64,000 nucleotides of DNA from Pseudoalteromonas sp. 3D05 (GCF_002723455.1 NZ_PDUS01000006.1:124001-188000), one strand, 5' to 3'; shown: positions 10,440 to 19,768, counted from the stretch's first letter. Numbers and translations are program-made. Notes: generated by a model not told the origin, from the letters alone.

Positions 10440-11813
10440 ATGATAAATTTACCCAAGTGGGATCAAAGCTTAATAAATAAATACAATGTATCAGGGCCAA
10501 GGTATACCTCTTACCCGACAGCTTTATCCTTTAATGAAGGTTATCAGCAAAATGACCTTATTGATGCTATAGCGTCTTCATCTAGCAATAGCTTGTCTTT
10601 ATATATACATATTCCGTTTTGCAGTCAGCTTTGTTATTACTGTGGCTGCAACAAGGTGATTACACGCCATCAATCGAAAGCCGACCTTTACCTAGATTAC
10701 TTAGAAAAAGAAATCATCGCGCAAGCACCACTTTTTAATCATTATCACGTTGAGCAACTTCATTTAGGCGGCGGCACCCCTACATTTTTAACCGCCGAGC
10801 AAATGACTCGTTTAATGACCTTATTAAGCCAGCATTTCAGTTTTACCGACGATGCTGAACGAGGGATTGAAATAGACCCCCGCTCGCTTGCTGACGGCAT
10901 GCTTATTCACTTAAGCAGTCTAGGCTTTAACCGCGTATCATTTGGCATACAAGACTTTAATGATGCAGTACAACTGGCGGTTAATCGCCCGCAAAGCGCT
11001 GAAGACGTGAAAGGTCTTATAAGCCAAGCGCGTGAATTAGGTTTTTCATCGATTAATGCTGATATGATTTATGGCTTGCCACTGCAAACACCTGCAAGTT
11101 TTAAAGAGACAATAGAGCAGCTCATTGAACTGAGCCCTGATAGAGTGTCCGTGTTCAATTATGCTCACTTACCTGATCGTTTTGCTGCACAACGAAAAAT
11201 AAAAGACGCAGATTTACCAAGCGCTCATGACAAACTTACCATGTTTAAAAATACGCTTGAGCAAATGACAAAGGCTGGTTATCAATTTATCGGTATGGAT
11301 CACTTCGCAAAAGCTGACAATGAGCTTGCTGTTGCACAAAATAATCAACATTTGCATCGTAATTTTCAAGGTTATACAACCCATGGAAATTGTGACTTAT
11401 TAGGTTTAGGTGTGTCATCAATTTCACAAATTGGTACCTCTATTTTACAAAACCAAAAAGAATTAAAGCATTACTATAGTGCCTTAGAAAACCAAGCGGG
11501 TTGTGCTGTCATAAAAGGAATGAAATTGAGCAGTGATGACGTGATCCGCGCAGATGTTATCAAGCAACTGATCTGTCATTTTGAACTTGATATGCAACAT
11601 ATCGCTGCAAAATATCAATTAGCATTTGATACTTACTTTGAGGATTCGTTACAAGCATTAAAGCCATTACAAGAGGATGGCTTGGTTACCATAGAGAATC
11701 ATCGCATTACCGTTACCGCACGGGGCAACTTATTTATTCGTATTATTTGTATGTGTTTTGATGCGCACTTACAACAACAAATAAGTGCCACTCGGTTTTC
11801 TCGGGTCATTTAG
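10440..11813 (+). CDS. hemN: Oxygen-independent coproporphyrinogen III oxidase
   Basis: 457 residues from ATG 10440, chosen over the upstream GTGs because AAAGG at 10427-10431 sits eight bases before it. A radical SAM enzyme that converts coproporphyrinogen III to protoporphyrinogen IX without oxygen in haem synthesis. The [4Fe-4S] cluster motif is CSQLCYYCGC (C61, C65, C68, with C70 as in true HemN), followed by LHLGGGTPTFL. The Cys70 and the N-terminal RYTSYPTA segment separate it from the haem chaperone HemW. It ends at a bidirectional terminator shared with the convergent DUF2489 gene. Confidence 0.95.
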   Translation: MINLPKWDQSLINKYNVSGPRYTSYPTALSFNEGYQQNDLIDAIASSSSNSLSLYIHIPFCSQLCYYCGCNKVITRHQSKADLYLDYLEKEIIAQAPLFNHYHVEQLHLGGGTPTFLTAEQMTRLMTLLSQHFSFTDDAERGIEIDPRSLADGMLIHLSSLGFNRVSFGIQDFNDAVQLAVNRPQSAEDVKGLISQARELGFSSINADMIYGLPLQTPASFKETIEQLIELSPDRVSVFNYAHLPDRFAAQRKIKDADLPSAHDKLTMFKNTLEQMTKAGYQFIGMDHFAKADNELAVAQNNQHLHRNFQGYTTHGNCDLLGLGVSSISQIGTSILQNQKELKHYYSALENQAGCAVIKGMKLSSDDVIRADVIKQLICHFELDMQHIAAKYQLAFDTYFEDSLQALKPLQEDGLVTIENHRITVTARGNLFIRIICMCFDAHLQQQISATRFSRVI

Positions 11814-11821
11814 AGAATAAT

Positions 11822-11849
11822 AAAAAAGCAGACCTAGGTCTGCTTTTTT
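11822..11849. terminator. Bidirectional terminator between hemN and DUF2489
   Basis: A fully palindromic 28-bp sequence: six A, stem GCAGACCT / AGGTCTGC, six T. It works for both converging genes. Confidence 0.92.
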
Positions 11850-11872
11850 AATGCATTCATTGATAGAGTCGC

Positions 11873-12385
11873 TTAGTTAAAAACCACGTTCTCACTACCA
11901 GGAGCCGCTTTAAACTCCTCGATGATCTTTTTACAGTCCGCTTTAATTTGAGCTGCATGCGTTTCTTCTGCACGCCAACGGGCCGTATCTTGTTTGAAAA
12001 TTTCTTTTTTTGAATACTTTTTACGTGCATCGTGAGTTGGCATTTCTTTCACCACTTCATACATTGCAAAAATACCCGGATAGCGAAGTGTTAAATCACT
12101 CTCTTGTGCAAAACTGTACTGCGACATTAACACCCATATGCGTAAACTGCCCTCAGAGAACTCACATTGCTCTTGCTCCATAGCACGGGCAATTAGGTGA
12201 ATACTATCAGCAAGCTTTGCATTACGCTCCATACGCGATTTAGCAAGCTGTTGTTGTTGCTTAGCTTGCTCCTTCGCTATTTGCTCGTTTTGCGCTTTGA
12301 GCTTATAGAGTAGTTGCCCTGCGTAAAACGCTAGCCCTGCGATGATCACAGCGCCCACACACAGAGCCAAGACCATCATATTCAT
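11873..12385 (-). CDS. DUF2489 family membrane-anchored protein
   Basis: 170 residues. One N-terminal membrane segment (about 4-26) is followed by a Gln/Lys-rich coiled coil (QNEQIAKEQAKQQQQLAKSR) and a helical domain ending at residue 170. This matches the DUF2489 family found beside yihI in Vibrio- and Shewanella-like genomes; its function is unknown. It overlaps the yihI stop by one base (TAATG), so it is translationally coupled to yihI. Confidence 0.8.
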   Translation of the reverse strand: MNMMVLALCVGAVIIAGLAFYAGQLLYKLKAQNEQIAKEQAKQQQQLAKSRMERNAKLADSIHLIARAMEQEQCEFSEGSLRIWVLMSQYSFAQESDLTLRYPGIFAMYEVVKEMPTHDARKKYSKKEIFKQDTARWRAEETHAAQIKADCKKIIEEFKAAPGSENVVFN

Positions 12386-12975
12386 TATTTATCATCCTCA
12401 TCATCTAGCCACTCATTAGCTAGATCGTTTGACAAGTATTGATCAAAATCACTATTGCCTTGATCTTCATATTCTTCATCTTCAAAGTCGTCTTCTGGCT
12501 CATCTTCAATGCCCAGAATTTCGCATAACACTTGATGACGATCTATTCGGCTATTAAAGTATTTAGCATCTTTACCTGTTAGCATTTCACCTTGCTCATG
12601 GCGCTCAACAAGCTTTAACAAGCGCTCATCATTCTCTAATGCTTCAAGCTCTTGCGCTGGTGATAACTCTGGCTCAGTGACTTTTACAAGCTCAACCTGA
12701 GGCTTTAGGTTGCGTTTCAATTCAACTACTGGCTCAGGCGCTTTAGCAACTAAAGGTACAGGCTTTTTACTGCCCACACGCTTGTCTTTATTCTGAGGAT
12801 TGCTACTTTTTGTTTCCTGCTCGAGCGCATCTACGGCGTTACGAGAGCCCGGTTTTGCACCTTTGTGCTTTTTAACGCGCTGCTCTTTCAAAGCACGTAT
12901 TTCCTTTAGCTTGTCTTGACTCAAACGAACCGGTCCGTTTGATGGAATTTTACGTGATTTTTTCTTTCTACTCAT
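12385..12975 (-). CDS. yihI: YihI family GTPase-activating protein for Der
   Basis: 196 residues. The N-terminus is strongly basic (MSRKKKSRKIPSNGP), includes the conserved KPGSRN segment, and leads to a helical domain (DERLLKLVERHEQGEMLTG) and a very acidic tail. In E. coli YihI stimulates the GTPase of Der (EngA) and so tunes late 50S ribosome assembly. The position close to engB and hemN is the same as in E. coli. The acidic tail of about 40 residues is typical of the family. Confidence 0.9.
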   Translation of the reverse strand: MSRKKKSRKIPSNGPVRLSQDKLKEIRALKEQRVKKHKGAKPGSRNAVDALEQETKSSNPQNKDKRVGSKKPVPLVAKAPEPVVELKRNLKPQVELVKVTEPELSPAQELEALENDERLLKLVERHEQGEMLTGKDAKYFNSRIDRHQVLCEILGIEDEPEDDFEDEEYEDQGNSDFDQYLSNDLANEWLDDEDDK

Positions 12976-13123
12976 ATCTTGATCGTCTCACTTAAGAGGT
13001 TTTGAACAACACACACTATGGCGTTGCAGTGCTGGCCTTGCCAGAAGAATTCGGTCAGTGCTGAATGAGGTTGGGTTACTCGACTACTAGCGCACTTTTT
13101 CGCTCGCTATTGTAACAGGACAA

Positions 13124-13440
13124 ATAAAAAGGCGGTAGAGAAAACATCTCTACCGCCTACTAATCTGAGCGCCATAATTCTGGACACTTCTCCCTTCGAC
13201 TTTTTAGTCTTTATTATTTTTATTATTGCTGTTCCATTTTGTTATTGTTATTACCTTCCCTGTAGCATTCCATTTTATTGTTATTATCAAACTTCCATGA
13301 TTTTTTATTATTCTCGGTCTTCAATGACACTTTTTTAGTATTTCCTTTGAGTACATCAATCGATGTAAATCCTCAATATTGACGCTAACTACTTTCCTTA
13401 TAGCTAAATCCATTTTGTTTTTATTGTTCGTTGCGACAGG
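13124..13440 (-). ncRNA. Probable CsrB/CsrC/RsmZ-like small RNA
   Basis: There is no gene in 12976-13710. On the minus strand about 310 bases upstream of a strong terminator contain nine GGA motifs (plus-strand TCC at about 13409, 13395, 13370, 13343, 13294, 13269, 13257, 13233 and 13191), mostly as AUGGA, AAGGA or GAGGA, separated by A/U-rich runs such as AAUAACAAUAA. That is the hallmark of RNAs that titrate CsrA/RsmA. A possible promoter is TTGTAA (13472-13467) and TAAATT (13450-13445), 16 bases apart. CTTACA half-sites, related to the GacA/UvrY upstream element, lie at 13491 and 13598. The location between yihI and engB is that of csrC in E. coli. Exact ends are inferred. Confidence 0.72.
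13126..13158 (-). terminator. Terminator of the CsrB-like RNA
   Basis: On the minus strand: 11-bp perfect stem AGGCGGTAGAG / CTCTACCGCCT, 7-nt loop, then TTTTTA. No protein gene feeds into it from the right other than cytochrome c4, which has its own terminator. Confidence 0.88.
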
Positions 13441-13637
13441 GGATAATTTACGCATTAATAATTTTGTTACAACTAATTTATATATTTTTTCTTACAAGAA
13501 ACAAGTTGAAACATTACCAAGGTAATAATTTACAATAACTTACGAAAAATTTAAAAATAAAAATAAGACTTTACTCACACATGACTATGGTCAATGTCTT
13601 ACAAAGTGACGGGGGGAAAACGATGAATTTTAGATAC

Positions 13638-13663
13638 AAAAAAAGCAGCGTGAGCTGCTTTTT
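13638..13663. terminator. Terminator after cytochrome c4
   Basis: Stem GCAGC / GCTGC with GTGA loop, flanked by seven A and five T, so usable on both strands. It follows the leftward cytochrome c4 gene and isolates the small RNA locus from it. Confidence 0.88.
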
Positions 13664-13710
13664 CGCTAATATGTAGTTTAGTACTAGTTAAAAAACCAGT
13701 CTATACTACT

Positions 13711-14343
13711 TTAGTGTAGTCCACCTAGGTACTGAGAAAGTACTTCAATATCTTTGTCAGTTAGCTTTTTAGCTATATCTTGCATCATACCGTTTAGGTC
13801 ATTGTTACGACTGCCATCACGAAACTTTTCAAGCTGCGATTTTATGTAACCTGGGTGCTGAAACGAGATCTTAGGAAACTTAGCCAGTGAAGAGCCATTA
13901 CCTCGTGGGCCATGACATGAAGCACATGACGGAATGCCACGCTCAGCATCACCTGCTTTGTATAGCATTGCGCCTACTTCAACTACATCTTTAGGTGTTG
14001 ACCCTTCAGACATATTCAGTGAAGAAAAGTAAACCGCTATATCTTTCATGTCTTGATCACTAAGAGGCATTGCCATAGCGCTCATAACAGGATCCATACG
14101 ACCCTCTTTACCGCCAGACGTCATACCTGATTTGAACTCGACTAATTGTTTATAAATGTAATCTGCGTGTTGACCTGCAATCTTAGGGTAGATATTAACC
14201 GGCGCATTACCGTCTGGGCCGTGACAAGCCGCACACGTTGCTGATTTTTCTTTACCTGCGTTTACATCGCCATCAAATGCTGTTGCGTTGCTTGCTGACA
14301 ACGCACCAAGCAATATAGTTAAAGATAGTGCTATTTTTTTCAT
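13711..14343 (-). CDS. Dihaem cytochrome c4
   Basis: 210 residues with a Sec signal peptide (cleavage near ATAFDG, about residue 22). Two haem-attachment motifs, CAACH (37-41) and CASCH (140-144), lie in two similar domains of about 90 residues each, the layout of cytochrome c4. It is a periplasmic electron carrier that passes electrons to terminal oxidases. Each domain carries a Met-containing segment (AMAMPL; DLNGMM) that fits axial ligation. It is divergent from engB, as in Vibrio-type genomes. Confidence 0.93.
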   Translation of the reverse strand: MKKIALSLTILLGALSASNATAFDGDVNAGKEKSATCAACHGPDGNAPVNIYPKIAGQHADYIYKQLVEFKSGMTSGGKEGRMDPVMSAMAMPLSDQDMKDIAVYFSSLNMSEGSTPKDVVEVGAMLYKAGDAERGIPSCASCHGPRGNGSSLAKFPKISFQHPGYIKSQLEKFRDGSRNNDLNGMMQDIAKKLTDKDIEVLSQYLGGLH

Positions 14344-14625
14344 GGTGAATTCTCTGTTTCCGACCCTGTATCATCTACAATATGGATGTTGCGATTTATA
14401 TATTCTACACGATAATAAATTCTCTGGCACGTTTTCTACTCATATTAAACTTATAAATTATAGGGTTTTGACCTAGATTAAGCTTTATTCACATGCTTTT
14501 GCTTTATTTGAGACACTTTTGTTGCCTTAAATCCGCTTTTTAATGTGTTGGTAATAGTATAAAATACGCGCCCTGAGTAAACTTAGTTTACTTTTTATTC
14601 TTTTTCACTGTACTTAGGAAAGCCT

Positions 14626-15282
14626 GTGCTTAAATCTCGTATCAAATACAACACTGCGTCGTTCGTTACCAGCGCTCCAGATATCACTAAATTACCTGCT
14701 GATACGGGAATTGAAGTTGCTTTCGCGGGTCGTTCCAATGCTGGTAAATCAAGTGCATTAAACGCACTAACCGATCAAAAACTAGCACGTACTAGTAAAA
14801 CACCTGGACGCACGCAACTAATTAATACCTTTGAATTAGCAGATGTTGATGACATGCGGCTCATTGATTTACCTGGCTATGGATTTGCCAAAGTACCTAT
14901 TGAAATGAAAAAGAAATGGCAAAAGTCATTAGGTGAGTATTTACAAAAACGCCAAAGTTTAAAAGGTATTGTGGTACTCATGGATATCCGCCACCCACTA
15001 AAAGATCTCGATTTAGATTTAATTAACTGGGCTATTGGTAGTGATATTCCAGTATTAGCGCTTCTAACCAAAGCAGATAAGCTCAAGCAAGGTGCTCGTA
15101 AAGCACAAGTTCTTCAAGTACGCCGTGAATTAAGCAATCTTGAAGGTGATATTACAGTCCATGCATTTTCATCTTTGAAAGGTACGGGCTTACCTGAGTT
15201 GGCTAAAAAGCTAGATGAATGGTACCTAGGACCTGTTGTTGCAGTTCCACCGAGTAATGATACACCCGACTCAGAGGCTTAA
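14626..15282 (+). CDS. engB: Ribosome biogenesis GTPase YsxC/EngB
   Basis: 218 residues starting at GTG 14626 with TAGGAAAG a few bases before it. TRAFAC GTPase: G1 is [10 protein letters not shown]2 includes [10 protein letters not shown]3 is DLPGYG, G4 is TKAD, G5 lies in SSLKG. It is needed for 50S subunit maturation and is essential in E. coli. The last four bases overlap the convergent DUF1285 gene. Confidence 0.96.
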   Translation: MLKSRIKYNTASFVTSAPDITKLPADTGIEVAFAGRSNAGKSSALNALTDQKLARTSKTPGRTQLINTFELADVDDMRLIDLPGYGFAKVPIEMKKKWQKSLGEYLQKRQSLKGIVVLMDIRHPLKDLDLDLINWAIGSDIPVLALLTKADKLKQGARKAQVLQVRRELSNLEGDITVHAFSSLKGTGLPELAKKLDEWYLGPVVAVPPSNDTPDSEA

Positions 15283-15803
15283 TTAGCCAAGTAAAAGCGC
15301 TGCGATGCGGATTGAATGAAATAGCCCTGCTCATCCGCTTGTGCTATTTCTTCTGCCCATTGATAAAAAACACTTCGCGTTACTCGTGCACTACACCCAT
15401 TCGGCAATTGTAAATACGGTACTTCATTACCTTGATAGTGTTGCATTATTAAAGGCTGCTCAGGGGTTACTAACCACACTCGCTCAAGATTATCAGTACA
15501 ACATAATACGTCACCCTGCTCTGTTTGTTCATAACGCCAACTCACAACCATAAATGGTGCATCAGCAACAGTTATCGCAATCTTTTCTGCAGGTGTTTTT
15601 AAATAAAATGCTCCCTGCTCTTTACATAAGACAGACGCAAACAACTTTACCAAGTTCAATCGCGTTATCTCGCTGCCTTGATAGTACCACTTTGCATGGC
15701 AATCTATTTCAATCGGCAATGAACCACACAATGAGGGGTGCCATTGTTCAAATGGCTTACTGGGCTGAGATAACAATGCCGCTAAATCTGAAACTGACTG
15801 CAT
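15279..15803 (-). CDS. DUF1285 family protein
   Basis: 174 residues, no signal peptide or membrane segment. The DUF1285 pattern is visible: [38 protein letters not shown] then a [15 protein letters not shown] segment. Known structures of the family are two-domain cytosolic proteins with no assigned biochemical role. It converges on engB with a 4-base overlap and no separate terminator. Confidence 0.85.
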   Translation of the reverse strand: MQSVSDLAALLSQPSKPFEQWHPSLCGSLPIEIDCHAKWYYQGSEITRLNLVKLFASVLCKEQGAFYLKTPAEKIAITVADAPFMVVSWRYEQTEQGDVLCCTDNLERVWLVTPEQPLIMQHYQGNEVPYLQLPNGCSARVTRSVFYQWAEEIAQADEQGYFIQSASQRFYLAN

Positions 15804-15840
15804 AAATTACCTTAACAATAATAAAAATTGATTTTTTACC

Positions 15841-15869
15841 ATATGCATTTGTATTGAACAAATGCATAT
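15841..15869. repeat. 12-bp perfect inverted repeat
   Basis: ATATGCATTTGT / ACAAATGCATAT around a 5-nt ATTGA loop, between the DUF1285 start and the YceI end. There is no T run on either side, so it is not a standard terminator. It touches the left end of the mini-element at 15869. Confidence 0.5.
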
Positions 15870-15924
15870 ATACCCAAACCAGCTCAATAGGCCGAATTCA
15901 GCGTTTTACAGGGGCTTGGGTATA
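15869..15924. repeat. 56-bp short copy of a TACCCAA-ended MITE-like element
   Basis: Begins TATACCCAAACC and ends GGCTTGGGTATA, with an internal GAATTCAGCGTTT block that recurs in the longer elements at 27201 and 41521. It looks like an internal deletion derivative of that family. Intergenic. Confidence 0.7.
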
Positions 15925-15931
15925 CTACATA

Positions 15932-16519
15932 TTATTGCGCTTTTTCTAGGGTGAGTGAATAACTTATAGGCACAGCGGTGGCTATCGCAGACAGCCCTGC
16001 TAGTTTTTGTAGTGTTGCAATTCCCTCTGTAACAGAAAAATCAGCCGCATTAATAATCAAAGGCGATAAAGACGAGACTGTTATATCACCATCTTGAGAG
16101 ACATTTACTAACACGTCTGTGCTGATCTGTTTTTGTTGTCCATGAAAGTTAAGCTCAGCTGAAACTGCTTTCAGTGTATGCTGGCCAGTCTTAAGCTGGG
16201 GCAGTTGCTTACTTAAATCCGCACGTAAAATTGCTTTTGGGAATTTGGCGGTTTCAAATACAAATTCAGTCATACGCTGGTTGCGAATTGGGATCATTGT
16301 CTCCACTGATGCTAGATCGATATTCACTTTAAAGTTGCCTTGCTCAGATAGTGAACCAGATACAGCATTAAAATAATGTACTTCAGCGATACTACTATTC
16401 TTGATTGAAACAAAACTCACTTTGCTTTTATCGTTGTTTAACTGCCAATCAGCATGTGCGGTGTTGCTCACAAATATACTTGCCAATGAAAAGCCTAATA
16501 CAGTAAAAGATTTAACCAC
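15932..16519 (-). CDS. YceI family periplasmic protein
   Basis: 195 residues with a signal peptide (cleavage near THADWQL, residue 23). The rest is the YceI lipocalin-like beta-barrel: DKSKVSFVSIKN, then alternating strands and a final SYSLTLEK strand. YceI proteins bind long isoprenoid-type lipids in the periplasm; the ligand here is not evident. It is a single gene, separated from the small RNA locus upstream by that RNA's terminator. Confidence 0.88.
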   Translation of the reverse strand: MVKSFTVLGFSLASIFVSNTAHADWQLNNDKSKVSFVSIKNSSIAEVHYFNAVSGSLSEQGNFKVNIDLASVETMIPIRNQRMTEFVFETAKFPKAILRADLSKQLPQLKTGQHTLKAVSAELNFHGQQKQISTDVLVNVSQDGDITVSSLSPLIINAADFSVTEGIATLQKLAGLSAIATAVPISYSLTLEKAQ

Positions 16520-16615
16520 GACACTATCCTTTCAAAAATGAAAATGAGGTCAAATGGTATCACTTAGACACTTTAGTGCAATAAATAGTACGGCGGAAAC
16601 ACACGTTGAAGACAA

Positions 16616-16750
16616 GAAAAAACGGCTCTGTAAATACATACAGAGCCGGTATAGCAAACTGGGGAGAAGCTATCAATAAGTTGCACCCTTTCGAGTGCAT
16701 CATCAACAGGATGTCCTACAGGATGAGGACGGCGCGGACTTTAGCAAATC
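16616..16750 (-). ncRNA. Candidate small RNA at the Spot 42 position downstream of polA
   Basis: The 513 bases between YceI and polA have no ORF. The minus strand holds a promoter-like pair (TTGGTC at 16783-16778, 17-bp spacer, TATGCT at 16760-16755), then about 130 bases with four stem-loops: GTCCT/AGGAC, TGCAC/GTGCA, ATAGC/GCTAT with a C-rich loop containing TTCTCCCC, and a terminator. The C-rich loop is complementary to Shine-Dalgarno sequences. E. coli places spf (Spot 42) just after polA in the same direction, but no convincing sequence match to Spot 42 is seen. Boundaries are inferred. Confidence 0.6.
16617..16648 (-). terminator. Terminator of the candidate small RNA
   Basis: Perfect 10-bp stem CGGCTCTGTA / TACAGAGCCG with a 6-nt loop, followed on the minus strand by six T. 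Confidence 0.88.
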
Positions 16751-16974
16751 AATTAGCATAAATAAACAAAATACACTGACCAAATCGCATAATTGATAAA
16801 CATATAACGTAACCTACAAAATATATTTCATTTTAACATTTAAATAACACTGTAAATGAGTGAAATTTGTTCTACTTATCTGGATAGAACATATACTCAA
16901 CTGTTATTGGTGACTCACTAACAACACCTTAAAACGCAATAAAACGACGCTTTTAGCGCCGTATTCTCAAACAT

Positions 16975-17006
16975 AAAAAAGCGCGGCCAAATTGGCTGCG
17001 CTTTTT
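16975..17006. terminator. polA terminator
   Basis: AAAAAGCGC / GCGCTTTTT outer stem with an inner GCCAA / TTGGC stem. It follows the polA stop by about 27 bases and has T runs on both strands. Confidence 0.9.
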
Positions 17007-17032
17007 ATAAGCTCATTCACTAATCGCAATTA

Positions 17033-19768
17033 CTAGTGCGCTTGTTCCCAGTTATCGCCGGTGTCGGCTTCAACAATCAATGGAACATCTAATTTAGCGG
17101 CATCAGACATCAACTGACAAATTTGAGCGGTGTATTGCTCTGCACACTCCGCTTTAATTTCAAACACTAATTCATCGTGTACTTGCATCAATAGTTTTAC
17201 CGTATTGGGTGCTTGCTCATTGACCCACTTGTGTACAGTGAGCATCGCCTTTTTAATGATATCAGCAGCAGTACCTTGCATTGGTGCATTAATAGCTGCG
17301 CGTTCTGCTCCTTTTCGACGAGCGCCATTACGGGCATTGATTTCTGGTAAATGTAACCGACGTCCAAAAATAGTCTCGACGTAGCCATTCTCAGCAGCTT
17401 TCTCGCGTGTTGATTCCATATAATCAAGTACACCAGGGAAACGCTCAAAGTACTTATCAATATAATGCTGCGCTTCATGACGTGGCACATCAAGTTGACG
17501 CGCTAAACCAAATGCTGACATGCCATAAATCAAACCAAAATTGACCGCTTTAGCTTTACGACGCATATCTGTGGTAACGTCTTCAAGCTCAACACAAAAT
17601 ACTTCTGCAGCAGTTGCACTGTGTACATCGAGGCCATTAGCAAAGGCATTTAGTAAGCCTTTATCTTGCGATAAATGCGCCATTATGCGCAGCTCAATTT
17701 GGCTGTAATCGGCCGCAACTATTTTATACCCATCAGCAGCAATAAAGGCTTCACGGATACGACGCCCTTCTTCTGAACGAATTGGAATATTTTGCAAGTT
17801 AGGATCGGTAGAGCTTAATCGCCCTGTTGCTGTAACAGCTTGATGGTAAGAAGTATGAACACGGTTGGTTTGTTCATTAACCATCAGTGGCAATTTATCG
17901 GTATAAGTCGATTTAAGTTTAGATAATCCACGATGCTCAATAATAAGTTTTGGCAATGGGTAATCATGCGCCAGCTCTTGCAATACCTCTTCAGCAGTTG
18001 ACGGTGCACCTTTTGGGGTCTTTTTAATTACAGGCAGTTCAAGCTTTTCAAACAATAACACTTGGAGCTGTTTCGGTGAGCTTAAGTTAAATGGTTCGCC
18101 GGCAATTTCAAACGCTTCTTTTTCAAGCTCTATTAATCGCTCACCTAAGCGTTGACTGTGTGCTGCCAGCATTTTACTGTCAATGGCCACACCTGTACGT
18201 TCTATATCTGAAATAACGCTTACTAAGGGTAATTCAATTTCTTCAAAAACTGATTTTAGTTTTTCATCTGCTTCAATTTTAGGCCAAAGTACTTGGTGTA
18301 AACGCAAGGTAATATCGGCATCTTCAGCAGCATAAGGCGCTGCTTTTTCAAGTTCTATTTGATTGAACGTTAACTGCTTTTTGCCTTTACCTGCGATATC
18401 TTCAAAACTGATATTCTTATGCCCTAAATACTTAAGCGCCAATGAATCCATATCGTGGCGTGTACCGACGCTATTAAATACATAAGACTCTAGCATCGTA
18501 TCGAACTTGATCCCGTTTAATTCAAAGCCAGCATTCGCTAACACACTCTTATCATATTTGAGGTTTTGACCAACTTTGGCTTTATTCGCATCGGCTAAAA
18601 TAGGACCAATTTTAGCCATTACGGTTTCAACCGATAGCTGCTCTGGCGCATCAGGATAGTCATGTGCCACAGGTAAATAGAACGCTTCACCTGCTTTAAC
18701 TGCAAAGCTCATCCCCACTAACTGCGCCTGCATATAGTCTAAGCTTGTTGTTTCAGTATCAAAAGCAAACAGCTCTGCATCATTTAATTGCTTAACTAAT
18801 GTATCTAACTGCTCGGCTGTTAGAACCGTTTCGTAATGAGCTTCTGCCACTTTAGGCAGTTCATTGGCTTCACTTGGTACTGCTAGGTTTGTATCGGCAT
18901 CTTTTGGATTATCAAGTAGCTCTGCTAACCAACGGCGGAATTCACATTCACCATATAATGCAATAAGTTCATCACGGTTAGGCTCTTGCAGCTTAAATGT
19001 ATTTAAGTCTGATTCTACCTCAACATCACATTTTATAGTTGCAAGCTCATAACTTAGCGGTAAGTGATCAACTGCCGCTGCCAGTTTTTCACCAATCTTG
19101 CCTTTTATCTCACCCGCATTATCTAATACGCCCTGTAATGAACCGTATTTTTGTAACCATTTAACCGCTGTTTTTGGACCACAGCCATCAACACCTGGAA
19201 TATTATCAACCTTATCTCCCATTAAAGCTAAATAATCGATAATCAACTCAGGGCCAACACCAAACTTTTCAACAACCGTGACAGGGTCTGAAATGCTATC
19301 TGTCATGGTGTTGATCAAGGTAACGTGCTCATTTACCAGCTGAGCCATATCTTTGTCACCAGTAGAGACAAGCACATGTCGCTTCTGCTCAGTTGCGATA
19401 CGGGCAAATGTACCAATCACATCATCCGCTTCAACACCTTCGATACTAATTAGCGGAAACCCCATTGCTTTAATGATGCTGTGTAATGGTGCAATTTGCG
19501 TACGCAAATCGTCAGGCATAGGCGGTCGATTCGCTTTATATTCACTGTACATATCATTTCTAAAGGTTTTACCTTTGGCATCAAAAACAACCACCATATG
19601 CGACGGATCATATTGTTTGATCAAGCTTTTAAGCATATTGATCACGCCATAAATTGCACCTGTTGCTTCTCCTTTAGAGTTAGTTAAGTGCGGAGGAGAA
19701 TGATAAGCACGAAATAAGTAAGAAGAGCCATCAACTAAAATGAGTGGGTTTTCTGGGATCTGAGCCAT
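17033..19768 (-). CDS. polA: DNA polymerase I
   Basis: 911 residues from the ATG at 19768, where the protein begins MAQIPENPLILVDGSSYLFRA as E. coli Pol I does; an upstream in-frame start would add 20 hydrophobic residues with no counterpart. Order: 5'-3' exonuclease (about 1-300), 3'-5' proofreading exonuclease (about 335-520) with the intact metal motif FDTETTSLD, then the family A polymerase with DYSQIELR, KAVNFGLIYG and QVHDELVFE. Fills gaps and removes RNA primers in replication and repair. It stands alone with its own terminator; two DnaA boxes lie upstream. Confidence 0.98.
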   Translation of the reverse strand: MAQIPENPLILVDGSSYLFRAYHSPPHLTNSKGEATGAIYGVINMLKSLIKQYDPSHMVVVFDAKGKTFRNDMYSEYKANRPPMPDDLRTQIAPLHSIIKAMGFPLISIEGVEADDVIGTFARIATEQKRHVLVSTGDKDMAQLVNEHVTLINTMTDSISDPVTVVEKFGVGPELIIDYLALMGDKVDNIPGVDGCGPKTAVKWLQKYGSLQGVLDNAGEIKGKIGEKLAAAVDHLPLSYELATIKCDVEVESDLNTFKLQEPNRDELIALYGECEFRRWLAELLDNPKDADTNLAVPSEANELPKVAEAHYETVLTAEQLDTLVKQLNDAELFAFDTETTSLDYMQAQLVGMSFAVKAGEAFYLPVAHDYPDAPEQLSVETVMAKIGPILADANKAKVGQNLKYDKSVLANAGFELNGIKFDTMLESYVFNSVGTRHDMDSLALKYLGHKNISFEDIAGKGKKQLTFNQIELEKAAPYAAEDADITLRLHQVLWPKIEADEKLKSVFEEIELPLVSVISDIERTGVAIDSKMLAAHSQRLGERLIELEKEAFEIAGEPFNLSSPKQLQVLLFEKLELPVIKKTPKGAPSTAEEVLQELAHDYPLPKLIIEHRGLSKLKSTYTDKLPLMVNEQTNRVHTSYHQAVTATGRLSSTDPNLQNIPIRSEEGRRIREAFIAADGYKIVAADYSQIELRIMAHLSQDKGLLNAFANGLDVHSATAAEVFCVELEDVTTDMRRKAKAVNFGLIYGMSAFGLARQLDVPRHEAQHYIDKYFERFPGVLDYMESTREKAAENGYVETIFGRRLHLPEINARNGARRKGAERAAINAPMQGTAADIIKKAMLTVHKWVNEQAPNTVKLLMQVHDELVFEIKAECAEQYTAQICQLMSDAAKLDVPLIVEADTGDNWEQAH

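Noticed and set aside
16701..16730. Plus-strand CAGGATG motifs read as a CsrB-type RNA
   Set aside because: Only three GGA motifs on that strand and no plus-strand terminator; the minus strand has the promoter-like pair and terminator.
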